A stretch of 43,067 nt of DNA from assembly GCF_007990205.1 (NCBI RefSeq), contig NZ_BJWE01000011.1, positions 1-43,067 of the forward strand, written 5' to 3'. The stretch is from Pediococcus parvulus. Lineage in GTDB: Bacteria > Bacillota > Bacilli > Lactobacillales > Lactobacillaceae. The notes under the pieces were generated by a model, which was given only the letters and a program-made list of their open reading frames with translations, had not been told where the DNA came from and did not search any database. Below, in pieces: positions 18,188 through 24,670 of this stretch. Position numbers and translations under genes: made by a program. The first letter of the stretch is position 1. Each line of letters starts with the position of its first letter.

Positions 18188-19750
18188 TTGAAGTTTACAG
18201 ATTTCGATTTATCGGATGCGTTGCAAAAGACCATTCAAGAAAGTGGTTATGAAACGCCAACCCCGATCCAGGAACAAACAATTCCCCACGTTTTAGCTGG
18301 CAAGGATATCATTGGCCAAGCACAAACAGGAACAGGGAAAACGGCAGCTTTTGGTTTGCCAATCCTGGAACACGTTGATGTTGATAATCCCAACGTGCAA
18401 GCATTAGTAGTCTCACCTACACGAGAACTTGCCATTCAAACGCAAGAAGAATTGTATCGTTTAGGAAGAGCAAAGCACGTTAAAGTGCAAGTCGTTTACG
18501 GTGGAGCAGATATTCGCCGGCAAATTAAGAACTTAAAGAACCATCCCCAAATTATTGTGGGAACACCAGGACGTTTATTAGATCATATTCGTCGTCATAC
18601 AATTAAATTAGAAAATGTCCAAACCTTAGTGCTTGATGAAGCAGATGACATGTTGGACATGGGATTTTTGCCTGATATTGAATCTATTATTTCTGAAACA
18701 CCTGACAGCCGTCAGACATTGTTATTCTCTGCTACAATGCCTCCAGCAATGAGAAAAATTGGTGTGAAGTTTATGACTGATCCAGAACAAGTTATCGTTA
18801 AATCAAAAGAATTAACGGCTGACTTGGTTGATCAGTATTATATCAAGTCAAAAGAATTCGAAAAATTTGATATGTTAACCCGTGTTTTAGATGTTCAAAA
18901 TCCTGCTTTGGCACTGGTATTTGGACGAACAAAGCGTCGTGTGGATGAAGTATCTCGTGGATTAGAAATGCGCGGATACAATGCTGCTGGAATTCATGGT
19001 GATTTAACCCAGCAACGTCGTTCTAGTATTTTACAAAAATTTCGAAATGGTGAAATTGACATTTTAGTTGCAACAGATGTTGCGGCTCGTGGATTGGATA
19101 TTTCTGGAGTTACTCATGTTTATAACTATGATATTCCTCAAGATCCAGATAGTTATGTTCATCGAATTGGCCGTACAGGCCGTGCCGGAGCACATGGTGT
19201 TTCAGTTACGTTTGTGACACCTTGGGAAATGGATTACCTCCGTGAAGTTGAGAAATTAACTAAGAAACGGATGTTACCACTTAAACCACCAACAAACGAC
19301 GAAGCCTTCCAAGGCAGAGTTGCAATTGCTGAAAAGGAAATTGAGGATCTTGTTTCTAAGACTCACGAAGACCAATTTAGTGATCAAACAAAAGAATTAT
19401 TGGAAAAATACACGCCAGAACAATTGGTTGCTGCCTTATTAAGCAGTAAAACTAAGGCTGATTCTAGCCAAGTTAAGGTCCGTATTACACCAGAACGTCC
19501 TTTGCCTAAACATAAGGGCGGTAAAGGCGGAAATTATCATGGTAATGGTCATCGAGGTGGCGGTTATCGTGGTAACAACAAACGTCGTAGCAACAGTAGT
19601 AGCAGCTACCGTGGCAACCGTGATAACAATCATGGTAAGTCATCTGATCGTAGCCATGGCAACTACAAGAAAAACAGTGGTAGCAGCAATAACAGCGGAA
19701 ACCGTCATTCTTCATCCAATAGTAAATTTACAATCAGAGAACATAACTAG
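18188..19750 (+). CDS. cshA: DEAD-box RNA helicase CshA
   Basis: 520 residues from TTG 18188, with AGGAGGA at 18174-18180. The ordered helicase motifs are Q (TPIQEQ, 25-30), I (AQTGTGKT, 45-52), PTRELA, II (DEAD, near 154), III (SAT), IV to VI (ATDVAARGLDI, HRIGRTGRAG). From about residue 430 comes a low-complexity tail rich in Gly, Asn, Ser, Arg and His, with GGGYRG-like repeats. Such tails bind RNA. CshA works with the RNA degradosome and in ribosome assembly, especially in the cold. The 172-base gap upstream may hold a long leader, as is common for cold-responsive helicase genes, but I see no clear promoter. Confidence 0.95.
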   Translation: MKFTDFDLSDALQKTIQESGYETPTPIQEQTIPHVLAGKDIIGQAQTGTGKTAAFGLPILEHVDVDNPNVQALVVSPTRELAIQTQEELYRLGRAKHVKVQVVYGGADIRRQIKNLKNHPQIIVGTPGRLLDHIRRHTIKLENVQTLVLDEADDMLDMGFLPDIESIISETPDSRQTLLFSATMPPAMRKIGVKFMTDPEQVIVKSKELTADLVDQYYIKSKEFEKFDMLTRVLDVQNPALALVFGRTKRRVDEVSRGLEMRGYNAAGIHGDLTQQRRSSILQKFRNGEIDILVATDVAARGLDISGVTHVYNYDIPQDPDSYVHRIGRTGRAGAHGVSVTFVTPWEMDYLREVEKLTKKRMLPLKPPTNDEAFQGRVAIAEKEIEDLVSKTHEDQFSDQTKELLEKYTPEQLVAALLSSKTKADSSQVKVRITPERPLPKHKGGKGGNYHGNGHRGGGYRGNNKRRSNSSSSYRGNRDNNHGKSSDRSHGNYKKNSGSSNNSGNRHSSSNSKFTIREHN

Positions 19751-19777
19751 TTAGTTCTTCTTGAAGGTGATTTGCGT

Positions 19778-19840
19778 GATCAAAATAACTCTTCTGAATT
19801 TCTGCAAATGTAGATTTTCTGCAGGGTTATTTTTTTGATC
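19778..19840 (+). terminator. cshA terminator
   Basis: GATCAAAATAAC (19778-19789) pairs with GTTATTTTTTTGATC (19826-19840), with an inner CTGCA/TGCAG stem. The T run lies inside the 3' arm. Confidence 0.75.
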
Positions 19841-20025
19841 TCTAAGTGAATATTGCTCACCTTACTTTGAGAAAGATGAGTTTTACTTATTCAACGCCAC
19901 GTTTTACACTTAAAAGGTGGATGTGATACTTATTGAAGTATGCTTCGTGAGATTTGTTGATTAAGGCGTATTTATAAAATAGGGATCTGTTAAAATAAAG
20001 GTAACTTAAATGTGGAGATGAGCCT
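19841..20025 (+). other. Structured gap before acpS
   Basis: No gene is visible in the 185 bases after the cshA terminator. Two hairpins follow each other: CCAC-g-TTTT (19897-19905) with AAAAGGTGG (19912-19920), one mismatch; and ATACTT (19927-19932) with AAGTAT (19937-19942). The second can be replaced by GAAG/CTTC (19936-19947). No known RNA family is recognised. A weak -10-like TAAAAT lies at 19991-19996. Confidence 0.4.
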
Positions 20026-20385
20026 ATGATTTACGGAACGGGGATCGATTTAACTGATATTGACCGGGTTTTCAAAGTGCAATCAAACCTTCCCAAATTT
20101 GCGGAACGGGTTTTAACAGATAAGGAACAGAAACTATATCAAAAATATACGGGAAAACGAGCTAGTGAATTTTTGGCAGGTCGTTTCTCAGCAAAAGAAG
20201 CATATAGCAAGGCTTATGGGACAGGATTGGGTGCTGAAGTTGGGTTTCAAGATGTTGAAATTTTGGATAATCCTTCCGGTAAACCAACTGTGACGAAACA
20301 ACCATTTACAGGAATTGCGCATATTTCCATTTCACATACTGAACATTATGTAATGACACAAGTGATTTTAGAAGAAAGAGGATAA
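20026..20385 (+). CDS. acpS: Holo-[acyl-carrier-protein] synthase
   Basis: 119 residues. ATG 20026 with GGAGATGAG upstream. The Mg-binding N-terminus is [12 protein letters not shown] (Asp8), and the second signature [19 protein letters not shown] contains the conserved Glu of the KEA motif near residue 58. HISISHT near the C-terminus is also family-typical. AcpS moves the 4'-phosphopantetheine arm from CoA to acyl carrier protein, which activates fatty acid synthesis. Length is standard. It lies 8 bases before alr; the acpS-alr-mazEF order is a common Firmicutes arrangement. Confidence 0.97.
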   Translation: MIYGTGIDLTDIDRVFKVQSNLPKFAERVLTDKEQKLYQKYTGKRASEFLAGRFSAKEAYSKAYGTGLGAEVGFQDVEILDNPSGKPTVTKQPFTGIAHISISHTEHYVMTQVILEERG

Positions 20386-20393
20386 ATTGTCTT

Positions 20394-21521
20394 ATGAACA
20401 CAGGAACTCATCGACCAACGGTTATCAAAGTGGATGCACAAGCAATCCGACAAAATATTAAACAAGAATTGGGACGCTTGCAACCTGGAAATGAGTTATT
20501 TGCGGTGATTAAGGCTAATGGTTATGGTCACGGATTAACTCATGTGGCGCGTTTTGCCTCTGAAGCGGGGGCAACTGGTTTTTGCGTGGCAATTTTAGAT
20601 GAGGCATTGGAGCTGCGGGAAGCTGGTTTTAACCAACCAATTTTGGTATTAGGTATTGTGGAACCAAAATATGCACAAATTTTGGCTGATCAAAAAATCT
20701 CCGTTGCCGTTGGTAGTCAGCAGTGGCTAGAGGAAGCAAACAAAGTGTTGTGCGGTGATTCGGTGGTTCGTGTCCATTTTGCATTAGATACTGGTATGGG
20801 ACGAATTGGGTTTCAAGAACCTGTTGAACTAAAAGCGGCGGTTGCCTACTTAAAAATTCATAGTGATTGTTTTTTGTTTGAAGGTATTTTTACTCACTTC
20901 GCGACTGCAGATGAACTGGACGATCACTATTTCAATACACAGGTTGCACGTTTTAAAGCGTTTATGGCTATTTTGACCAAAAAACCGCGCTATGTTCATG
21001 TTGCGAATTCGGCTACTAGTTTGTGGCATAAAGCTTGTGAGGGTAATATGATTCGATTTGGAATTGCGTTGTATGGCATGAATCCTTCAGGGCACGTGCT
21101 TAAAGAACCCTATGAATTACAGCCTGCAATGACGTTAACTTCTGCGCTGGTTTTTGTGAAATTATTGAAAAAGGGACGCTCAGTTAGTTACGGTGCCACA
21201 TATACTGCGGGGGAAGATGAATGGATCGGGACGGTACCAATTGGATATGCAGATGGCTATCCCCGCCGTTTGCAAGGATTTCATGTTTTAGTAAATGGTC
21301 ATTTTTGTGAAATAGTAGGGCGAGTTTGCATGGATCAATTGATGATTCGATTGCCAAAACACTATGAAATCGGAACAGAAGTGGTTTTGATTGGTAAAAG
21401 TGGCGATAAGGAGATTTCGATGGTGGATGTTGCGGAAAAATCTGGAACGATTAATTATGAAATTGCTTGTAGATTTTCTTCACGGATTCCACGAAACTAC
21501 TTAAATGATCATGAATCTTAA
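20394..21521 (+). CDS. alr: Alanine racemase
   Basis: 375 residues. ATG 20394, with a purine-rich AAGAAAGAGGATAA inside the end of acpS as ribosome binding site. The PLP-binding Lys40 sits in [12 protein letters not shown]; the second catalytic base, Tyr266, sits in [18 protein letters not shown], another conserved alanine racemase stretch, is near residue 305. The enzyme interconverts L- and D-alanine and so supplies D-Ala for MurF-dependent precursor synthesis and for teichoic acid D-alanylation. It is probably co-transcribed with acpS, and a weak promoter for mazEF follows within 40 bases. Confidence 0.97.
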   Translation: MNTGTHRPTVIKVDAQAIRQNIKQELGRLQPGNELFAVIKANGYGHGLTHVARFASEAGATGFCVAILDEALELREAGFNQPILVLGIVEPKYAQILADQKISVAVGSQQWLEEANKVLCGDSVVRVHFALDTGMGRIGFQEPVELKAAVAYLKIHSDCFLFEGIFTHFATADELDDHYFNTQVARFKAFMAILTKKPRYVHVANSATSLWHKACEGNMIRFGIALYGMNPSGHVLKEPYELQPAMTLTSALVFVKLLKKGRSVSYGATYTAGEDEWIGTVPIGYADGYPRRLQGFHVLVNGHFCEIVGRVCMDQLMIRLPKHYEIGTEVVLIGKSGDKEISMVDVAEKSGTINYEIACRFSSRIPRNYLNDHES

Positions 21522-21529
21522 TAAATTTA

Positions 21530-21559
21530 TTACCATTTAGCACGGAAACGTGATATAGT
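21530..21559 (+). promoter_or_regulatory. Possible mazEF promoter with internal inverted repeat
   Basis: TTACCA (21530-21535), 18-base spacer and extended -10 TG-A-TATAGT (21551-21559). The spacer contains CACG-GAAA-CGTG (21541-21552), a small inverted repeat that could be a binding site for the antitoxin complex; this is inference. Confidence 0.4.
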
Positions 21560-21595
21560 AATGTTAATTCATGAATAACGACGGGAGTTTTGATC

Positions 21596-21859
21596 ATGGA
21601 AAACATTCAACAGAACCAGGCTATAACTAATGACGGAAAAGCGACGATAAGCCGGTTACAGGCGTATTGTGATTTATTTGGCGTTAATCAAGAGACAGTT
21701 TCTGAGGATGTTGTAGAGACTTATTTTGCTGATCATCAATTTGACCGCGTTCAAGCCTTGATTGAGGGGTATGAGACAATGGCTAGTTTAAACGAGCAAA
21801 TTGTCCATGAATTTCAGGCTTGTGATGATGAGTGTTATAACGAGTTTCTAAGAAATTAA
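21596..21859 (+). CDS. mazE: MazE-like antitoxin (EndoAI-type C-terminus)
   Basis: 87 residues from ATG 21596, with GGGAG at 21583-21587; a TTG two codons earlier is less likely. The C-terminal part, IEGYETMASLNEQIVHEF and then C-x3-E, lines up with the MazF-binding tail of B. subtilis EndoAI (pattern GY-x2-MA-x2-N-x2-I). The N-terminal half (QAITNDGKATISRLQAYCDLFGVNQETV) does not show a clear ribbon-helix-helix DNA-binding pattern. The call rests on that tail and on position directly before mazF, 21 bases away. The protein is acidic, as antitoxins usually are. It should neutralise the MazF RNase; self-regulation through DNA binding is uncertain because of the diverged N-terminus. Confidence 0.7.
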   Translation: MENIQQNQAITNDGKATISRLQAYCDLFGVNQETVSEDVVETYFADHQFDRVQALIEGYETMASLNEQIVHEFQACDDECYNEFLRN

Positions 21860-21880
21860 TAATTAGAGGTGACAATCGCA

Positions 21881-22252
21881 ATGAGTGATGCCAATATTAA
21901 ACGTGGCGACATTTTTTATGCGGACTTGTCTCCTGTAGTTGGGTCGGAACAGGGTGGTATGCGCCCTGTTTTAATTATCCAAAACAATATTGGTAATCAC
22001 TACAGTCCTACTGTGATTGTCGCAGCAATTACTGCGAAGATTCAAAAACCAAAAATGCCAACCCACGTTGGAATTACAGCTGCAGAGACAGGGGTTGAAC
22101 GTAATTCAGTTATTTTGCTCGAACAAATTCGAACGATTGATAAGCAACGACTTAAAGATCGTGTGGGAGAATTGAAATCTGGAAAAATGCTCGAAGTTGA
22201 TAATGCCTTAAAGGTAAGTATTGGCTTAACTGAAAATATTCAACGTACATAA
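21881..22252 (+). CDS. mazF: MazF (EndoA) endoribonuclease toxin
   Basis: 123 residues from ATG 21881, with AGAGG at 21865-21869; a GTG four codons earlier overlaps this site and would add a non-conserved [38 protein letters not shown] and [11 protein letters not shown] match B. subtilis EndoA almost throughout and carry the catalytic Arg and Thr. EndoA cuts single-stranded mRNA at short specific sequences under stress. The toxin is full length and looks intact. A terminator follows 32 bases after the stop. Confidence 0.95.
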   Translation: MSDANIKRGDIFYADLSPVVGSEQGGMRPVLIIQNNIGNHYSPTVIVAAITAKIQKPKMPTHVGITAAETGVERNSVILLEQIRTIDKQRLKDRVGELKSGKMLEVDNALKVSIGLTENIQRT

Positions 22253-22283
22253 AGATGTTTGATCTATTACACATAGGACAGAC

Positions 22284-22328
22284 TAAAAGGGTTAGTGCCA
22301 AGCAAGTTGGTCACTGGCCTTTTTATTT
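22284..22328 (+). terminator. mazEF terminator
   Basis: AAAAGG-gtt-AGTG-c-CAA pairs with TTG-gt-CACT-gg-CCTTTT, an interrupted stem spanning 22285-22324, followed by T-rich sequence. Confidence 0.7.
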
Positions 22329-22349
22329 TGATTTTTTGGAGGGAAACTA

Positions 22350-22715
22350 TTGCAAATTAAATTAGAGCGTGTGTATACAAAACCAGTTGATGAATCTGGG
22401 TATCGAATTTTAGTGGACCGTTTATGGCCGCGAGGCATTTCAAAAGTTAACGCTAAGTTAGATTGGTGGGCAAAAGAAATAGGACCAAGCACCGAATTAA
22501 GAAAATGGTTCGGGCATGATCCTGAAAAATTTAGTGAGTTTGCCGAAAAATATCGCTTAGAACTAAAAAAAGCTGAGTTTACAGCAGAATTTATTGAAAA
22601 AGTACAGACAAAATTAAAAACACAAGATGTTATTTTTCTTTTTGGTGCCAAAGATGAACGCCATAATCAAGCTGTTGTTCTTAAAAAATATGTGGAAACT
22701 CAATCAAAAAAATAG
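22350..22715 (+). CDS. DUF488 family protein (YeaO-like)
   Basis: 121 residues from TTG 22350, with GGAGGG at 22338-22343. The hallmark is YRILVDRLWPRGISK near residues 18-33, followed by DWWAKEIGPSTELRKWFGHDPEKF and FLFGAKDERHNQAVVLK. This is the short YeaO form of DUF488. Structures in the family suggest a nucleotide- or DNA-related fold, but no activity is established. The 3' end overlaps the convergent acetyltransferase gene by 16 bases, so no shared terminator lies between them. Confidence 0.88.
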   Translation: MQIKLERVYTKPVDESGYRILVDRLWPRGISKVNAKLDWWAKEIGPSTELRKWFGHDPEKFSEFAEKYRLELKKAEFTAEFIEKVQTKLKTQDVIFLFGAKDERHNQAVVLKKYVETQSKK

Positions 22716-23188
22716 GCCATCTGATAGTCCGCAACAAAAATACCATTAAGGAAAAATTCATCTTTCAAAATTCCTTCAATTTTGAATCCGTGTTTTTTAT
22801 AAAATTGAATGGCTCCGGGATTGGTTCCTAAGGCGCGCAGATGAATTTTGTGGACGCCAGATTCTTTTGCAAAGTGTTTGAAATGTTCCAACAATTGTCC
22901 GCCAATTCCCACAGATTGCTGTTGAGGGGAAATGCCAATTCCAAAAGTCCAAGTATATTTTGAAGCTGCCTTAGAGGTAGCCGGGTGAAAATCGATTGCA
23001 CCCACTGGTAGATCATTGAGGACAGCGACAATGGTGTCCTGACTGGAATGGTCTTCAAGGTAAGCCTGAGCGTCTGGATAGGAGACGTTTGCAGGTGTGT
23101 TATTTGAATCCCAAATTTCATTTTCCATTTGGTAGAGTGTTTCGGCATCGGAATCACAAAATGGCCGAATCATTAGTGAATTTTTCAT
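22700..23188 (-). CDS. GNAT family N-acetyltransferase
   Basis: 162 residues from ATG 23188, with AGGAGG 5 bases upstream. A longer frame starting at 23290 would run across the palindrome and the riboswitch of queT and is rejected. The acetyl-CoA binding motif A is GISPQQQSVGIGGQLLEHF near residues 84-102. Motif B is NPGAIQFYKKHGFKIEG near 124-140. The pattern resembles RimJ/RimL-like or spermidine/aminoglycoside-type acetyltransferases of lactobacilli, but the acceptor substrate is unknown. It is divergent from queT and convergent with the DUF488 gene. Confidence 0.88.
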   Translation of the reverse strand: MKNSLMIRPFCDSDAETLYQMENEIWDSNNTPANVSYPDAQAYLEDHSSQDTIVAVLNDLPVGAIDFHPATSKAASKYTWTFGIGISPQQQSVGIGGQLLEHFKHFAKESGVHKIHLRALGTNPGAIQFYKKHGFKIEGILKDEFFLNGIFVADYQMAYFFD

Positions 23189-23212
23189 AGGAGCCTCCTG
23201 AATTACAGATGA

Positions 23213-23230
23213 TTTTATGATATCATAAAA
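23213..23230. promoter_or_regulatory. Perfect 18-base palindrome with overlapping -10 elements
   Basis: TTTTATGATATCATAAAA reads the same on both strands. It contains TATGAT on each strand, placed suitably as -10 for queT (23216-23221) and for the GNAT gene (23222-23227, minus). Both -35 regions are weak. Confidence 0.5.
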
Positions 23231-23235
23231 AGGTT

Positions 23236-23273
23236 CGTGGTTCGCAATTATCCCACACAAAAAAACTAAGGAG
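23236..23273 (+). promoter_or_regulatory. preQ1-I riboswitch
   Basis: The short stem GTGG (23237-23240) with CCAC (23253-23256) closes a loop beginning TTCGCA, and an A-rich tail ending ACTAAGG follows (23257-23272). These are the defining parts of the preQ1 class I aptamer (GGTTC ... CCC ... AAAAACTAAGG). The end of the aptamer is part of the AAGGAGG ribosome binding site of queT, so preQ1 binding should hide the site and reduce translation. The gene downstream, a queuosine-precursor transporter, is the expected target. Confidence 0.9.
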
Positions 23274-23282
23274 GTATTTCTT

Positions 23283-23792
23283 ATGACCAATCATCGGACG
23301 AAATCCTGGATTATTAATGCAATGGTAGCCGCATTGTACATTGTTTTATCATTATTAGTTGGTATTTTAAATTTAGCTTCAGGAGCTATTCAATTTCGGA
23401 TTTCTGAAGGGCTGAACCACTTGGTCGTCTTTAATAAAAAATATATTTGGGGAATTACGGCGGGCGTATTGTTGTTTAATGCGTTTGGGCCAGGTAATTC
23501 GATCCCTAATGTTATTTTTGGGACGGGACAAACATTGTTGGCTTTGCTGGTGGTAGGCTATGTCAGTCCCCGGCTGCCAAAAATGTGGCAGAAGATGGCG
23601 TTAAATACGGTTTTATTCACTGTTTCGATGTGTTTAGTGGCATTAGAGTTAAAGTTAACGCTGAATTTACCATTCTGGTGGACATACTTTACAACTGCTG
23701 TTTCAGAATTAATTATCATGACCATTACTGCACCAATTATGTATTACTTGGATAAAGTGGTGCATTTCAATCAACGTATTGAAGAAAAGTAA
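23283..23792 (+). CDS. queT: QueT-type queuosine precursor transporter
   Basis: 169 residues. ATG 23283, about six bases after the AAGGAGG that ends the riboswitch. The protein is mostly hydrophobic with five or six membrane helices. FRISEGLNHLVVFNKKYIWGITAGVLLFNAFGP is the conserved core of the COG4708/QueT family, proposed substrate-binding subunits of energy-coupling factor (ECF) transporters. It should import preQ1 or a related base used to modify the wobble position of GUN tRNAs. The preQ1-I aptamer upstream is strong support. No ECF ATPase genes lie nearby, so it would share a module encoded elsewhere. Confidence 0.92.
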   Translation: MTNHRTKSWIINAMVAALYIVLSLLVGILNLASGAIQFRISEGLNHLVVFNKKYIWGITAGVLLFNAFGPGNSIPNVIFGTGQTLLALLVVGYVSPRLPKMWQKMALNTVLFTVSMCLVALELKLTLNLPFWWTYFTTAVSELIIMTITAPIMYYLDKVVHFNQRIEEK

Positions 23793-23840
23793 ATTAACAG
23801 TTATTTTTATATGGTTTAACTGTTTAAATCCACAAACTAA

Positions 23841-23886
23841 AAACAAGCTGAGATGAAAGTTACTTTTTCTCAGCTTGTTTTTAAAT
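23841..23886. terminator. Bidirectional terminator between queT and cbpB
   Basis: AAACAAGCTGAG (23841-23852) pairs with CTCAGCTTGTTT (23870-23881), with A and T runs on the outside. Confidence 0.88.
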
Positions 23887-23892
23887 TTTCAA

Positions 23893-24540
23893 TTAAATTC
23901 GATCATATGATTGCAAATCTTCAATTTCAGGGACGCGGAATTCTTTACGTTCCAAGTTGTCTACAATTCGATCTAATTTTTTCTTGCCTACCTCTGATGG
24001 TAAAGTGAACAATGTACGATGAACCAGCTCACCACCCTGAGCGTCTAGTGACATCACACTAGCGATTGATGTGTATTTTGTAATGATCTTGGCCATAGAA
24101 GCTAAGTCGCCACGTTCGCCGCTTGAAACGACTGTTAAGACATAGCTACCAACGTTCACGTTCCAAGATTGTGACAACATGTCCAAAAGACGGGCGTGGG
24201 TCAAAATACCATAGAAGTGGTTGTTGTCATCTAAAACGGTGATATAAGGCAAATCCTTAATTGAAAAGAACACATTAAAAAATGCTGCGTTAACTGAAAT
24301 GAACTTGGTGGCATTTTTTAATAAAGTTGTCACAGGAAGGCTCATATCGCCACCCCGAGACTTATGACGATAAATATGCATTTTGTAAATATTTCCGCGG
24401 AATAACTGACCAGTTTCATCTAAAATAGGTACACAACGAAAGCCAGAATCCTCAAGAATTTTTAGTGCTTCTTCCAAAGTAGCGTCTTCACGCACTGTGG
24501 TTAAACGTTCCTTTGGTTTAACAAGTGATTTTAAGAGCAT
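23893..24540 (-). CDS. cbpB: CBS-domain protein CbpB (c-di-AMP receptor type)
   Basis: 215 residues from ATG 24540, with GGAGGG 8 bases upstream; an in-frame TTG five codons earlier overlaps it. Two CBS repeats lie near residues 10-60 (TTVREDATLEEALKILEDSGFRCVPILDE) and 75-135 (ISVNAAFFNVFFSI... YITVLDDNNHFYGILTHARLL). A C-terminal ACT-like part follows (YVLTVVSSGERGDLASMAKI). This layout matches CbpB/YkuL proteins. In Listeria, CbpB binds c-di-AMP and, when free, stimulates the (p)ppGpp synthetase Rel. That role is transferred by homology only. It is transcribed alone, since a terminator separates it from the L,D-transpeptidase gene upstream. Confidence 0.82.
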   Translation of the reverse strand: MLLKSLVKPKERLTTVREDATLEEALKILEDSGFRCVPILDETGQLFRGNIYKMHIYRHKSRGGDMSLPVTTLLKNATKFISVNAAFFNVFFSIKDLPYITVLDDNNHFYGILTHARLLDMLSQSWNVNVGSYVLTVVSSGERGDLASMAKIITKYTSIASVMSLDAQGGELVHRTLFTLPSEVGKKKLDRIVDNLERKEFRVPEIEDLQSYDRI

Positions 24541-24598
24541 ATAGCATCCCTCCAACTGAATAAGTAGTCTTCACAAGCTTAATGATAGCATGTTTTCA

Positions 24599-24651
24599 AA
24601 AAGAGTGCGATAGAATAACGAGACTTCTCACTATTTTATCACACTCTTTTA
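24599..24651 (-). terminator. Terminator of the L,D-transpeptidase gene
   Basis: AAAGAGTG-c-GATA (24600-24612) pairs with TATC-a-CACTCTTT (24637-24649), with a long, partly paired loop. On the minus strand the stem is followed by TTTTTGAAAAC. Confidence 0.7.
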
Positions 24652-24670
24652 ATGTTTGGTTGAGAAGCAA

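Noticed and set aside
19439-19754. Overlapping open frames on both strands in the cshA tail
   Set aside because: They arise from the biased composition of the low-complexity tail and lack ribosome binding sites.
23189-23290. 34-residue extension of the GNAT protein
   Set aside because: It would be coded by the antisense of the riboswitch and the palindrome; the ATG at 23188 has AGGAGG at the right distance.
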